A stretch of DNA of 64,000 bases from [Clostridium] citroniae WAL-17108 (lineage in GTDB: Bacteria > Bacillota > Clostridia > Lachnospirales > Lachnospiraceae), in contig NZ_JH376432.1 in the NCBI RefSeq assembly GCF_000233455.1, forward strand, positions 62,001-126,000, written 5' to 3'. Positions 7,616 to 17,556 of this stretch are shown here, in pieces. Below the pieces are notes generated by a model. It was not told where the DNA came from, searched no databases, and saw only the letters and a list, made by a program, of their open reading frames with translations. Each line of letters opens with the position of its first letter. Position 1 is the stretch's first letter. A program made the translations under genes and the position numbers.

Positions 7616-10600
7616 CTATTTATAGATTACCGCCTCATAAGCCTGGATCTCCTCCTCTTCCCCTTGGTAATTCACGTATCGATGGCTCTTTGGGCAAAAG
7701 CGCTGCCCCTCGTTCAGGCCCAGCAGTGTACCGGCTATCACCAGCCTGACTGCAACCGGTCCGTCCGTGGAAAGTGTTCCCGGAATCCTCCAGCCATACT
7801 CCGACCAGGCCCGCGTTCCCAGGCATACGCCATTTACCCACAGTTCCACGCTGTCCTGAAGCCAGGAATCCCTTATGGCAAGAGTGAACGGTTCCCCCGC
7901 AGCAGCCCCTTCCATTATGATATCCTTTTCATATTCAGCCACTCCACCGTAAAAGGGGATCCCCCCGGCCTCCGGATCCTTTAATGGCACGGACTTCTTA
8001 AGTGCCCCGATCCCCCAGCCAAGACCTTTGATCCTTACGGAAAATGCACCGGCCAGGTACAGCGGACAGCGCAGCCCGTCAAAGTTTTCCTTGCAACGGA
8101 CCACAAGCCGCAGTTTGTTTTCCCCCATCTGCAGCCGTTTGCCGCACTCCACCGCCAGATTATCAGGAAGCCACAGCTCCTTTGTCTCAAACATCTCATC
8201 CAAAGGCCGGTCATTCAGCCATATCCGAAAGGAACCCCTGACAGCCTCCGGCTCCATGGCCAAATAGACCGGCTCTGTCAGCACGGAGGGATCATCTACT
8301 GAAAATGATGTTTGGTACTCATAGTCATCCTCTGAAAGTTCCAGCTCTTTTGGACAGCCGAACTGCCGTTTCAGCGCAACCGGAATCAGCATCTTTCCTT
8401 TTTCCAACTGATCCACCACCGGCATGGGCTCCACGTCCGGTGCCTTCTGTCCGGTGCCTTCCGCCCGCAGAGACCATCTTCCAAGGCGCAGTACATTGGG
8501 CCTTTTTAATGCCAGGCGCCATTCCCCGTCCAGGGAAAGCTCCACGGTCCGCTCCTCTGTTCCCATCCCTCCCCGGATCATTCCATTTCCATCCGCGGTA
8601 AAGATACCTGATCCAAAGGGTGCTAGGCGCAGGGATCCATCCACTATATTACCACTAATCCACCGCTCCGCCGGGCCTGCATTTACCAGAAGATAGACCC
8701 TTCTTCCATCCGCTCTGCCGTATTCCGCGGAGAACACGTCCTCCATTCCCCGGCCATCGGCTGCCTCAAGCTTGTATCCACCCAGGCGTTCCTTAAGGCA
8801 GCGGCACAGTGTCTCCCCCTCTCTCACATAAAAACCATTGCCTCTGCCCATTTCCAGCCACTTCTTCATCCACGGTCCGGGATCCAGTGTCTGGATCTGT
8901 TTCTCCGGCAGGCTTCCCACTGCCGCTGTAATCCCACCTGCCTCAGTGAACTCTTCCACCTTCCGGAAACATGCATCCTCCAGATTATCCAGATAGGGGA
9001 GCACCACTGCTGAAAACCGCTCCCCATTGATGCGGATCCCCACCCCCTCCTCATCCCGGCAGACCTCTCCCGCTGCAAGAAGCCCCGGATCGATCACATA
9101 GTAGTCCAGCCTGTATTTTAAAAACAGTTCCTGAAGCCGGCCAAACTGCTTCTTCTTTTCATCCTGCCCCTTCCCTGCCGTCCACAAGGAGGTGACCGGA
9201 TCCACAAGGAGCAGGGGAACGATGCGGCGGAGCGTGCGGTTTGGTTCTGTAATGTAGCCGGCATACGCACTCAACTCCTTCATATCCTTCCACCAGGGCA
9301 TCTGATAAAAAGCGGAGGGAGGGGCATCATATTTTTTCAGGCCGTTGGATGTATAGTAAAAGGCGTGGATCACAAACCATTGGATTCCCTGAACGGCCAG
9401 CCAGTCAAATGTCCACTTCATATCCTGTAATGTCATTCCCCAGCCAATACTGTGAAAAGCCTCGCACAGAGCCGCCCTGCCTCCATAAAAATGTCTTGCT
9501 GATGCAGCGAATTTGGCGTTGGCCCTGTATTTGCCAGGAGCGATCAGAGGATGCACCCCCGCTTTCTGATGCCCGGCATCCACGCCCGGGCAGTGCATAT
9601 AGCGGAGAGAGCTGCTTCTCATAATAGGCTTTTCTCCTATGAACAGCAGTCCATGGTCCTCACACCAGCGGGATACCTGCCTGTCATAGCTCTCTGTAAA
9701 AGCCTCTGTGCAGGTATCCCAATATGCATACAGGACCCGGTCCGTCATGTCCCCCATGGAAATCCCAAAAAGCACCGGAAGGTACGAAAGGATCTCTATG
9801 CCTGTCCGCTTTATTATAAGGTCAGGCAGCAGAGTTGACCAGGGCCTGTCCGGAGGAAAAGCCGTGATCTCATCGGTAAAGATCCCCTTGATCACCGTTT
9901 TAAAATACCTCCCAAGCCTCTTGGCATACCGCTCATGGGTAGTATCCAGGTAAGCGCGCACAGCGTTGGGATTCAGGGTATCCACATACGTTCCAAAATA
10001 CTTAAATCCTGTCATTACCACCTCTGTGAACACATAAATCTGCCAGCTTCCCTCCGGCGCCTCCCACTGAAGCTGTTTCTTTTGTCCCCCTGTAAAATAC
10101 CGCTTCCTGTTATAATCTGTCAGGCCGCTGAACTGGAAGATCTCCTGGCTGTAGGAGATTCCCGTATATTCCAAAAGCCCGATCCCCTTTTTCCATTCAA
10201 TTTTCCCTTCCTTAGAAGGATAGGCCATGGCCGACAGCACCTGGCCCCAGGGCAGGTCAAGGACAACACGCTCTTTGCCCTCTGCCGTACACGACCTCAT
10301 CTCCAGCTTCTTACACTGGTACTCCGGATGGTCTAAAAGCACCTGGCCCGCTGTCACGCCGCTGGGATAAGGATACTCGTCATAGAGCCATACCTCCATT
10401 CCCCTCTCCCCGGCCGCCTGGACGGCAATTTCCACCTTTTCCATAAAAAGTTCCGATAAATACGGAACATCCATCCCCTGGCGGGGATGGATGATAAAGC
10501 CCTGGATCTCCTGCTTATGCATCTCTTCAATTTGCCGCAGGATCTCCTCCGTTTCCATCCCTCCGTTCCAAAACCAGAAGGGCTGGATTCCTAATCTAAG

Positions 10601-10627
10601 ATCCTCATATCCTGTCTCAAGTCCCAT
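7616..10627 (-). CDS. GH106-like glycoside hydrolase (alpha-L-rhamnosidase type)
   Basis: About 1003 aa. The start is taken at the ATG at 10627, which has GGGAGA upstream; a TTG at 10639 is four codons earlier. The N-terminus (IQPFWFWNGGMETEEI, then WLYDEYPYPSG and later KGIFTDEITAF) resembles the TIM-barrel part of Pfam Glyco_hydro_106. The C-terminal 300 residues look like beta-sandwich carbohydrate-binding domains (WLNDRP, WVNGVCLG). No signal peptide is seen, so it should act in the cytoplasm on an imported oligosaccharide or glycoside. It lies in one operon with three enolase-superfamily proteins and an ABC importer. The family is fairly clear; sugar specificity is not. Confidence 0.75.
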   Translation of the reverse strand: MGLETGYEDLRLGIQPFWFWNGGMETEEILRQIEEMHKQEIQGFIIHPRQGMDVPYLSELFMEKVEIAVQAAGERGMEVWLYDEYPYPSGVTAGQVLLDHPEYQCKKLEMRSCTAEGKERVVLDLPWGQVLSAMAYPSKEGKIEWKKGIGLLEYTGISYSQEIFQFSGLTDYNRKRYFTGGQKKQLQWEAPEGSWQIYVFTEVVMTGFKYFGTYVDTLNPNAVRAYLDTTHERYAKRLGRYFKTVIKGIFTDEITAFPPDRPWSTLLPDLIIKRTGIEILSYLPVLFGISMGDMTDRVLYAYWDTCTEAFTESYDRQVSRWCEDHGLLFIGEKPIMRSSSLRYMHCPGVDAGHQKAGVHPLIAPGKYRANAKFAASARHFYGGRAALCEAFHSIGWGMTLQDMKWTFDWLAVQGIQWFVIHAFYYTSNGLKKYDAPPSAFYQMPWWKDMKELSAYAGYITEPNRTLRRIVPLLLVDPVTSLWTAGKGQDEKKKQFGRLQELFLKYRLDYYVIDPGLLAAGEVCRDEEGVGIRINGERFSAVVLPYLDNLEDACFRKVEEFTEAGGITAAVGSLPEKQIQTLDPGPWMKKWLEMGRGNGFYVREGETLCRCLKERLGGYKLEAADGRGMEDVFSAEYGRADGRRVYLLVNAGPAERWISGNIVDGSLRLAPFGSGIFTADGNGMIRGGMGTEERTVELSLDGEWRLALKRPNVLRLGRWSLRAEGTGQKAPDVEPMPVVDQLEKGKMLIPVALKRQFGCPKELELSEDDYEYQTSFSVDDPSVLTEPVYLAMEPEAVRGSFRIWLNDRPLDEMFETKELWLPDNLAVECGKRLQMGENKLRLVVRCKENFDGLRCPLYLAGAFSVRIKGLGWGIGALKKSVPLKDPEAGGIPFYGGVAEYEKDIIMEGAAAGEPFTLAIRDSWLQDSVELWVNGVCLGTRAWSEYGWRIPGTLSTDGPVAVRLVIAGTLLGLNEGQRFCPKSHRYVNYQGEEEEIQAYEAVIYK

Positions 10628-10678
10628 ATCTTCTCCCAAATTCCAACACCGGCCGCCGCTGTCTATGTAATACCAGGA

Positions 10679-11815
10679 CTATTTCCCGGGATAAAAATAC
10701 TCCTTTTTCGCAATCAGGCAATGCCTTCTCATGGATGTCAGGTCTACCACAAAAGGAACCCCGGGAATGTCCGGCAGATAGAATCTTCCATTCTTAATCT
10801 CCCACTTCACCGACAGATACTCCCTCTGAAGGCTTTCAATGGGCGCCAGATACTCCTGCCTGGCCTCATCATCCGCCGTAGCGATCAACGGGGATGCCAT
10901 ATACGGAAGGCCGCCGGAAGTCAGCTTAATTTTGTTTTCCCGGGCCATATCCCTGATAGCCATCCACTCCCTGATCCCCGCCATATTAGAAGGACATGGC
11001 TGAAAATGCTTCACTCCTCTGTTTAAGTACTCCCGGAACATATAGTGGTTTCTCATGGACTCTCCCATGGCGATATCCACAGGGGAACGCTTTGTCAACC
11101 AGGACAGGCCTTCAAAATCACAGCAATGGACCGGTTCCTCATACCACTCAATGTTATACTCATTGGCCCTCTTTATAAATTCCAGGGCTGTCTCCGGCTT
11201 AAAATACTGGTTTCCATCAATTGCCAGTCCAATGCTGTCCCCTATGGTCTTTCTGGCCAGGGCAATGCGCCGGATATCATTGTCCAGATCCGCGCCGAAA
11301 TTTGAGGCAATTTTCATCTTCACTGTCTTGTATCCGGCCTTTAGGAAATCCTCCAGTTCCTGTACCATCTGACAATCTGTCAGGTTAGTACCGCAGCCGC
11401 TCCCATAGGCCGCCAGGCTGTCCTTTTCCGCCCCCAGATAACGATGCAGGGGCTTTCCATCCATTTTGGCCAATATATCATAGATCAGAAATTCAAATCT
11501 TCCGTATTCGTAAGCGCTCTCTGCGTTAAATCCATTGTTCCGGTTCTGCCAGTACACCCGGTCAAGCCACTGTCCTGCCGTCTTTGTCTCTCCGGTCAGG
11601 ATATGGGGCAGTATTACCTTCTCCATACGCTCAGTACAGATCATGGTTCCCGTGATCCCGCCGGCTTCATACAGTTCCACAAGATGTGTCATATTCCAGT
11701 AGTGAAAAGGCCCTCCCGTGGAATCCCAGAAATCCACCGGAAGTTCCTTGGGAACAAAGGTATACACCGCCGCCCCATCGAATTTCAGCATTACATCTAA
11801 TCCCTTATCAAACAT
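10679..11815 (-). CDS. enolase-superfamily protein (mandelate racemase/muconate lactonizing type), copy 1
   Basis: 378 aa. N-terminal capping domain (about 1-125) and C-terminal barrel with the KxK motif (K166, K168), metal ligands in AIDGNQ (D200), WYEEP (226-227) and MGES (E252). This is the machinery for abstracting a proton next to a carboxylate. The position of the catalytic His of mandelate racemase is replaced by SGGLP, so a standard acid-sugar dehydratase assignment is unsafe. An alternative ATG at 11791 also has an RBS-like AAGGGA. It lies four bases after copy 2. Confidence 0.85.
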   Translation of the reverse strand: MFDKGLDVMLKFDGAAVYTFVPKELPVDFWDSTGGPFHYWNMTHLVELYEAGGITGTMICTERMEKVILPHILTGETKTAGQWLDRVYWQNRNNGFNAESAYEYGRFEFLIYDILAKMDGKPLHRYLGAEKDSLAAYGSGCGTNLTDCQMVQELEDFLKAGYKTVKMKIASNFGADLDNDIRRIALARKTIGDSIGLAIDGNQYFKPETALEFIKRANEYNIEWYEEPVHCCDFEGLSWLTKRSPVDIAMGESMRNHYMFREYLNRGVKHFQPCPSNMAGIREWMAIRDMARENKIKLTSGGLPYMASPLIATADDEARQEYLAPIESLQREYLSVKWEIKNGRFYLPDIPGVPFVVDLTSMRRHCLIAKKEYFYPGK

Positions 11816-11819
11816 ATCC

Positions 11820-12956
11820 TTATGCCCCTATTATTTTTTTAGATTTTAAAAATCCTTCTTTGTCAAGCCTGCCCATATCAAAATGGCAGGGCAGCCCGGC
11901 CGCATCCGGGAAGTAGAACCTGCCGTCTTTTCTTTCCACCCGGATATCCATATAATCAAGCAGGGGCTGGTTGCAGGGCTCTAAAAATTCTACCATTGCG
12001 TTTTCCCCGGCATTTGCGATCATCACTGCGGAAAGCATGGGCAGGCCGCCGGATGATATCACGGCGCCGCATTCCTTGGCCATGGCATTTACCTCAAACC
12101 AATCCTCAATCCCATCAAAACTTGCTGCCACCGGCTGAAAATGCCTCACCTTTGTTTCCAGCAGCGGCTGGAACATATAGTGGTTATAAAAACTCTCCCC
12201 TGAGGATACAGGGATGGGGCATTGCTCTGCCAGGTCACGATAGCCAAAGTAATCCAGACTGTGCAGGGGTTCTTCATACCACGCAATGTCATACTCCTCC
12301 ACCCGCTTGGCAAACTCCAGCGCCTGCCCCACGGTAAACACCTGGTTGGCGTCCAGGGCCAGGCCCACATCCGGTCCTATGACACCGCGGGCCAGCTTTA
12401 CCCGCTCCACATCCCGGTCAAGCCTTGTCCCGAAATCCGTACCCACCTTCATCTTTACGATCCGATGTCCATGTGAAAGGAATCCTTCCATCTCCTTTGC
12501 CAGGGAAAGCCCCTCTAAGTGGGTGCTGCCGCCGCTTCCATAGACGGGTACCCAATCCTTGTCCGATCCCAGAAACCGATGGGCCGGCAGTCCCGCCCGC
12601 TTCGATATAAGATCCAGAAGGGCGAATTCAAAACGGCCTATCTCCCGGACGGTTTCTCCCGCCAATCCATTGTTGCGGTATTTCCAATACAGAAACCGGC
12701 TCCACTCCTCAAACGTCCTTTCCTCACCTGTAAGCACCAAGGGGAGAAGGCGCTCCTCCATAAGGGATGTGCAGGGTATCACCCCTGCAATCCCTTCCTT
12801 GTCATAGAGTTCCATTAAAAACTCCACCTTTGTGTGAGTAAAGGGGCCTCCTGTGGCATCATAGAATACTTCCTTCTGTGGAATTGGACTCAGTCCATAT
12901 ATAACTGCCCTTGAAAAGCTCAGTTTTGTCTGCCTGTATTCCGTTGTTCTTTTCAT
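11820..12956 (-). CDS. enolase-superfamily protein, copy 2
   Basis: 378 aa from the ATG at 12956 (GAGGG upstream; a GTG two codons earlier is possible). The same fold as its neighbour: KMKV in the barrel, LALDANQ, WYEEPL and SSGES as the three metal-ligand motifs, then ISSGGLP where mandelate racemase has its His. It is clearly paralogous to the genes on either side of the importer, with shared motifs such as GGPF near the N-terminus, YWKYRNNG, and HRFLGSDKDW. It probably acts on a related sugar acid or its epimer. Confidence 0.85.
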   Translation of the reverse strand: MKRTTEYRQTKLSFSRAVIYGLSPIPQKEVFYDATGGPFTHTKVEFLMELYDKEGIAGVIPCTSLMEERLLPLVLTGEERTFEEWSRFLYWKYRNNGLAGETVREIGRFEFALLDLISKRAGLPAHRFLGSDKDWVPVYGSGGSTHLEGLSLAKEMEGFLSHGHRIVKMKVGTDFGTRLDRDVERVKLARGVIGPDVGLALDANQVFTVGQALEFAKRVEEYDIAWYEEPLHSLDYFGYRDLAEQCPIPVSSGESFYNHYMFQPLLETKVRHFQPVAASFDGIEDWFEVNAMAKECGAVISSGGLPMLSAVMIANAGENAMVEFLEPCNQPLLDYMDIRVERKDGRFYFPDAAGLPCHFDMGRLDKEGFLKSKKIIGA

Positions 12957-13040
12957 ATACACCCTCTATAGCCGTCCGCCTCCGGGCAATACGCGGAGGC
13001 AGTCCCTTTTATCTGTCATATAAGCGGCCCTGCAGTCAGG

Positions 13041-14408
13041 TTAATCCGCCATCCACTCCTGCTGCAGCCTGGTCAGATCCGCGGCCCACTTATCGCAGGC
13101 CTCCTGTGCTGTCTTATCCCCCATCATCACAGCCTGAAGATCCGCTACAATATCATTTGACGCATACTCTGCATACCCATCCAGATAGATGGGAAACTGT
13201 GCAAACACCAGGTTCGGATCGTTTTCAAATTCCGCATAGATCTGGAAGTAGGGATTTTCCTTATACCAATCCTGGTCATAGATGCCTGTGTTTACAGGTA
13301 CACGGCCCTCATTCCTGTCCACATAGCCTGCTCCTTCTGCGGAAGCCAGGTATTCAGCAAAAAGAACGGCCTCCTCCGGATGCTCAGTGTTCTTGAACAC
13401 AACAGATCCCATAAATGTAGGAGCCTTGCAGACAGCGATCCCATCCTCACCTTCCAGAGGCCGGATCGGAAGGAAATTTCCCTCGCCCAGGTTCTTTGTA
13501 TGCTCTGATACAGAGGAAGAGTTATGCATGATATACTGTGCTGTTCCGGCGCCAAACTCCGCCACCATCTCACGGTAACCGTTGGAGATCGCATCGTGGG
13601 ATACCAGGCCGTCCTTATACAGGTTGGCGTAAAAATCCAGCCCCTCCACTACCTTCGGGTTATTCAGCGTGCTGGTCCCATCCTCGTTAAAGAAAGCCTT
13701 CTCCCCGCCGTAGGACAGAATAAACATAAACAGGTTTTCCGCAGATCCGGAACCGCCCCGCAGAGAGAAATAGTACGTTCCATCCTCCGCGTACTCCTCG
13801 CAATACGTTCTCAAGTCCGCAATGGATCCGGCAGGCTCAATGCCCTTTTCCTCATGCCACTTTGTGTTGTACCAGGAGGTTTCCTGGGTCTTGCCATAGC
13901 CTAAAAGGTAGAGATTTCCATCCTGTGCATAGAACCTGGCCTGCTCTACGATATTGGGGAGCAGGTTATCCCTTTCCTCCCAGGCATTAAAGGCATCATC
14001 CAACTGCATAAGGGCGTCCTGGGCCACCAGGGCGTAGAGGTCTTTATCGCTGATCGTACCCACATCCGGCGTACTTTCCGTCACCACCGCGGTGTTAAAT
14101 TTCTGGGTATAGGAATCAGAGGCCAGGCCCGTGTATTCCACTGTGATCCATGGATATTTCTCCTGAAAGTTTTTGATCACCTCCGCATAAATAGGATTTG
14201 AGGTGGTATTGCCGTCCCTGTGCCAGAATGTAATGGTTACAGGCTCCTTCCCTGTCTCTGGTGCTGTGGTCTCAGCCATCTCATTTCCATTCCCCTGAGC
14301 TGCCGCGGCCGGCGCCGCGGATGATGCAGGTTCGCCTTTACTCCCGCCGCATCCTGTCATACCTGCGAGCACCGCCGCTGCCAGTGTTACCGCCAATAAT
14401 TTCTTCAT
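13041..14408 (-). CDS. sugar ABC transporter substrate-binding lipoprotein
   Basis: 455 aa, family 1 solute-binding protein (MalE/UgpB-like). The N-terminus is a lipoprotein signal with the lipobox LAGMTGC (C20), so it is anchored outside the membrane. A Ser/Ala/Pro-rich linker and then ITFWHRDGNTTSNP, the usual start of the mature domain, follow. It delivers an oligosaccharide or glycoside to the permeases at 14545-16277. No ATPase gene is in the operon, so a shared MsmK-type ATPase encoded elsewhere is expected. Confidence 0.9.
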   Translation of the reverse strand: MKKLLAVTLAAAVLAGMTGCGGSKGEPASSAAPAAAAQGNGNEMAETTAPETGKEPVTITFWHRDGNTTSNPIYAEVIKNFQEKYPWITVEYTGLASDSYTQKFNTAVVTESTPDVGTISDKDLYALVAQDALMQLDDAFNAWEERDNLLPNIVEQARFYAQDGNLYLLGYGKTQETSWYNTKWHEEKGIEPAGSIADLRTYCEEYAEDGTYYFSLRGGSGSAENLFMFILSYGGEKAFFNEDGTSTLNNPKVVEGLDFYANLYKDGLVSHDAISNGYREMVAEFGAGTAQYIMHNSSSVSEHTKNLGEGNFLPIRPLEGEDGIAVCKAPTFMGSVVFKNTEHPEEAVLFAEYLASAEGAGYVDRNEGRVPVNTGIYDQDWYKENPYFQIYAEFENDPNLVFAQFPIYLDGYAEYASNDIVADLQAVMMGDKTAQEACDKWAADLTRLQQEWMAD

Positions 14409-14440
14409 AAATTATTCTCCCTTCTTTCAGTCATCTGCTG

Positions 14441-14513
14441 CCGGCCTTTTGGGGCCTTTTATCAGCATGCCTTTGTAGTAACATTTCTCTATGATAAAAG
14501 GCATCCCGGCCGG
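14441..14513. other. intercistronic hairpin between permease and binding-protein genes
   Basis: Nested inverted repeats: CCGGCC (14441-14446) pairs with GGCCGG (14508-14513), and CCTTTTATCA (14455-14464) pairs with TGATAAAAGG (14492-14501). The structure lies after the permease stop and before the binding-protein start, with no T-tract. It looks like an mRNA-stabilising or attenuating hairpin that lets the binding protein be made in excess. Confidence 0.6.
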
Positions 14514-14544
14514 AAGCCCGTTATCTATTAAATCCAACCGGAGC

Positions 14545-15402
14545 CTATCCCTTCACAGCCCCTGAGGACAATCCCGATACCAGATATTTTTGAATATATG
14601 CAAACAGGATCAGCACAGGCACCAGGGCCATCACACATCCTGCCGCCAGGCTTCCGTAGGCCACGGTAAATTCCCCCTGCATCAGTTTTAAACCAATGGG
14701 AAGGGTAAAATACTTTTCACTGCTTAAAAAGGTAAATGCATAAACATATTCATTCCAGGAACTTACAAAGGAAAAGGCGCCTGCAGCCACGATCCCCGGC
14801 GCGATCGTAGGAACCACGATCCGGAAAACCGACTGCATTATAGTACAGCCGTCAATCTGCGCCGCTTCCTCCAATGCAGGGGATACACCGGATACAAATC
14901 CGCTGATCATAATCATACAAAAAGGGATCCGCACCGTTGTATAGGTGATCATCAGTGAATAGGGGGAGTTTACGATCCCCAGGTTTTTAAAAATAACAAA
15001 CAGGGGGATCATTAACACCACACCAGGAAACATCTGGGATACCAGAAGCACCCCATAGGATAGGCCTTTCCCCTTAAACCGGTACCGGGAAATAGCATAT
15101 CCGCCAAACACCGATATAACAGTGCTTGCAATGGTGCTGACTCCGGTCACAAGTACACTGTTGAAAAAATAGTGATCAAACCCCATATTCTCCCAGATAT
15201 ATTTATAATTGCTGAATGTGACAGGGCTTGGGAGATACTTAATGGGAATATCCAATATGGTAGATTCATCCTTTAATGAAGTAACTACGGTCCAATATAC
15301 CGGGAACACGATGACCACAAACAATAGGATCAATGGTATATTGACGGTCAGGATCCTAAGCAGTCTCTTTTTCAGCCGTTTCTTTTGTCCATAGGTCATC
15401 AC
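14545..15402 (-). CDS. sugar ABC transporter permease (MalG type)
   Basis: 285 aa, six predicted membrane segments, with the EAA loop EEAAQIDGCTIMQSVFRIVVPTIAPG that docks the ATPase. It overlaps the upstream permease gene by four bases (ATGA), which means translational coupling. With the neighbouring permease it forms the membrane channel of the importer. Confidence 0.9.
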   Translation of the reverse strand: MMTYGQKKRLKKRLLRILTVNIPLILLFVVIVFPVYWTVVTSLKDESTILDIPIKYLPSPVTFSNYKYIWENMGFDHYFFNSVLVTGVSTIASTVISVFGGYAISRYRFKGKGLSYGVLLVSQMFPGVVLMIPLFVIFKNLGIVNSPYSLMITYTTVRIPFCMIMISGFVSGVSPALEEAAQIDGCTIMQSVFRIVVPTIAPGIVAAGAFSFVSSWNEYVYAFTFLSSEKYFTLPIGLKLMQGEFTVAYGSLAAGCVMALVPVLILFAYIQKYLVSGLSSGAVKG

Positions 15403-16277
15403 AGATCTCCCTCCTTCCCAAATCCTCCCACCAGGGAGTAGCCGATTGCAAATATCGCCAGGATCACCGCCATAACAGCAGCCATACAGCTGGAATATCC
15501 GATATCCATGCCCTCGTTAAACTTGGACATCAGATACATAGGCAGGGTCATGGTAGCGTTGTTGGGCCCTCCAGCCGTCATACCCGCAATGATATCCACA
15601 ATATTAAATGTCCATATGGTACGCAGCATAGTGGTAAGGATCACTGTATTCCGGATCAGGGGCATGGTTATATGCAGAAACTGGTATATTACCCCTGCCC
15701 CATCCACATCCGCCGCCTCATAATAATCATGAGGAATGGACTGCAGTGCGGCCAAAAAGGATACTGCAAAGAAGGGGATGCCCCTCCAGGTGGTGGTAAA
15801 GATCAGCACCCCCATGGCCCGCGTCCCTGTGGCAAACCAGGGGATACGGTCCTTTATGATCCCGGCCCGCATCAATATATCATTGATGACTCCAGTCTGA
15901 CCTGTAAACATGTAACTGAACACCAGCGCCACGATCATGCCTCCAAAGGCCCACGGTGAAAATACTACCATGCGGTACAGCTTACGCCCCTTAAAATCAG
16001 TATTCATCAGAATAGCCACCATAAGGCCAAAGCCTGCCTGAAGCACCACATTCCATATAGTCCACACCACGGTGTTCTTAAGCGCCTTAAAGAATACGGG
16101 ATCCTCAAAAAGCTTTACATAATTGTCAAGCCCGTTAAACCCATAATCCTTTGGCCGCGTCAGAATATAATTGTGGAAGCTGTTAAAAAATGTCATAAAG
16201 ATCGGATAAAACATAAACAGCGCGATCATTGCCATAGACGGCAGAATCATCAGGTACGGCGCGCTTTTCCGGTTCAT
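15399..16277 (-). CDS. sugar ABC transporter permease (MalF/UgpA type)
   Basis: 292 aa from the ATG at 16277, which has AGGAGA upstream; a longer frame begins seven codons earlier. It starts with MNRKSAPYLMILPSMAMIALF, typical of MalF-like permeases, and carries the EAA loop YEAADVDGAGVIYQFLHITMP. It partners the MalG-type permease downstream. The gene order, permease-permease-binding protein, is the reverse of the more usual one. Confidence 0.88.
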   Translation of the reverse strand: MNRKSAPYLMILPSMAMIALFMFYPIFMTFFNSFHNYILTRPKDYGFNGLDNYVKLFEDPVFFKALKNTVVWTIWNVVLQAGFGLMVAILMNTDFKGRKLYRMVVFSPWAFGGMIVALVFSYMFTGQTGVINDILMRAGIIKDRIPWFATGTRAMGVLIFTTTWRGIPFFAVSFLAALQSIPHDYYEAADVDGAGVIYQFLHITMPLIRNTVILTTMLRTIWTFNIVDIIAGMTAGGPNNATMTLPMYLMSKFNEGMDIGYSSCMAAVMAVILAIFAIGYSLVGGFGKEGDL

Positions 16278-16349
16278 AATACGTCTCCTGTTTCCCATTC
16301 CGTTTCCAGTCCCCTTTCTTCTATGTTTGCTATGTACGGTTCCTGTTTG

Positions 16350-17483
16350 TCACATTGGACGGTAGATCTCATATCCCTGTAGCAGCCCGTCCTTCTCCAG
16401 CTTTTCCACGTTTATCCTCTGGGCAATTCCAGGCGCGTCTTTTGATACATAAAACCTCCCGTTCCGTTCCTCAGGACAAAACATGGTATACTCGCCTACC
16501 GGCACAGTAGGAGGCTCATGGAACTCAATATACTCTTCCGGCCCATAGAGGCATCCAAAACTGGCATTCATGTAAACTCTCCCCCCGGAGGAGAACCGGA
16601 TCCCCTTATCCCTGGCCATATCCCGGATACGCAGCAGATCGTCCATCCTGGTCATCCGCCCAAAGGAAGGCTGCAAATGGCCCACACCTTTTTCCGCATA
16701 TGTTTCATACGCATAGGAGATCCTCATGGACTCCCCAAACGCCAGCTGTATATCCGGCAGCAGCTCATGCAGCCTCCTGATACCGTTCATATCATGGGCA
16801 TGTATCGGTTCCTCAAACCAGGCCGGACCATACTCCTCTATCATTTTTCCAAATTGGCAGGCCTCCTCCACGCTCCATCTCTGGTTTGCGTCCACAGCAA
16901 TCGCAACTTCTTCTCCCAGAGCATCCCTCACCTTTTTAAGGCGTCTTACGTCACGCCCCATATTGGTTCCCTCATCGCTTCCTACCTTGAACTTTACGGT
17001 ACGGTATCCCTCCTCCACATACCTCTGCATATCCTCAACCAGTTCCTCATCGGAAAGCAGCAGGGAACCGCCTCCCTTATAGGCAGCCGCCCAATCCTTC
17101 TCAGCACCCATGAACCGGTGTAAAGGCAATCCTGCTCTTTGGGCCAGGATATCCATCATCATGATCTCCAACTGCCCCACCTCCACTGCCGGTCCGCTTT
17201 GGAAACCCTCATTGCGGAATTTCCAATACAGGCTCTGCTTCCACTCCTTAAAAGATTTTGTCTCATTGTTTAATATCAAAGGCAGGATCATTTCAACAAA
17301 ACGGCCTGTACACGCCAAATGGGCGCATGCCCCTTCACTGTCATATAATTCGATACATCCCCGCTCTGGTGCAAAATTACCAAATCCTCCCGTACCATCT
17401 TTAAAGGGCTTGGGAAGAGGGATCGGACGAAAACTATAATATTTTGCATGAGAAAACCGAATCCTATGGGTAAATTCAAACAT
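16350..17483 (-). CDS. enolase-superfamily protein, copy 3 (first gene of operon)
   Basis: 377 aa from the ATG at 17483, preceded by GGGGG; an upstream in-frame ATG at 17585 would add 34 residues that resemble no known domain. Motifs: KFKVGSDEG, AVDANQRW, WFEEPI and FGES, again with FSSGGR in place of the mandelate-racemase His. It is more divergent than copies 1 and 2, which lie on the far side of the importer. Being first in the operon it may act on the imported compound itself or on the commonest product. Confidence 0.85.
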   Translation of the reverse strand: MFEFTHRIRFSHAKYYSFRPIPLPKPFKDGTGGFGNFAPERGCIELYDSEGACAHLACTGRFVEMILPLILNNETKSFKEWKQSLYWKFRNEGFQSGPAVEVGQLEIMMMDILAQRAGLPLHRFMGAEKDWAAAYKGGGSLLLSDEELVEDMQRYVEEGYRTVKFKVGSDEGTNMGRDVRRLKKVRDALGEEVAIAVDANQRWSVEEACQFGKMIEEYGPAWFEEPIHAHDMNGIRRLHELLPDIQLAFGESMRISYAYETYAEKGVGHLQPSFGRMTRMDDLLRIRDMARDKGIRFSSGGRVYMNASFGCLYGPEEYIEFHEPPTVPVGEYTMFCPEERNGRFYVSKDAPGIAQRINVEKLEKDGLLQGYEIYRPM

Positions 17484-17527
17484 TTTTATCCCCCTTTTTA
17501 TCTGTTTTTTATCAAAAATATATATAA

Positions 17528-17556
17528 ATTGTAATGGTTTTTGATTTAGGGGGCAA
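17528..17556 (-). promoter_or_regulatory. candidate promoter of the enolase/GH106 operon
   Basis: On the minus strand TTGCCC (17551-17556) and TACAAT (17528-17533) are 17 bases apart. The -10 is good and the -35 poor, as expected for an activated promoter. Upstream lies a 9-bp inverted repeat, TTCATTGCA (17604-17612) and TGCAATGAA (17656-17664), a possible regulator site. The rest of the 323-base gap 17484-17806 holds the terminator of the permease gene. Confidence 0.4.

Noticed and set aside
14441..14513. Riboswitch in the importer operon
   Set aside because: It is a simple nested hairpin between two genes of the same operon, without a known aptamer signature or T-tract.
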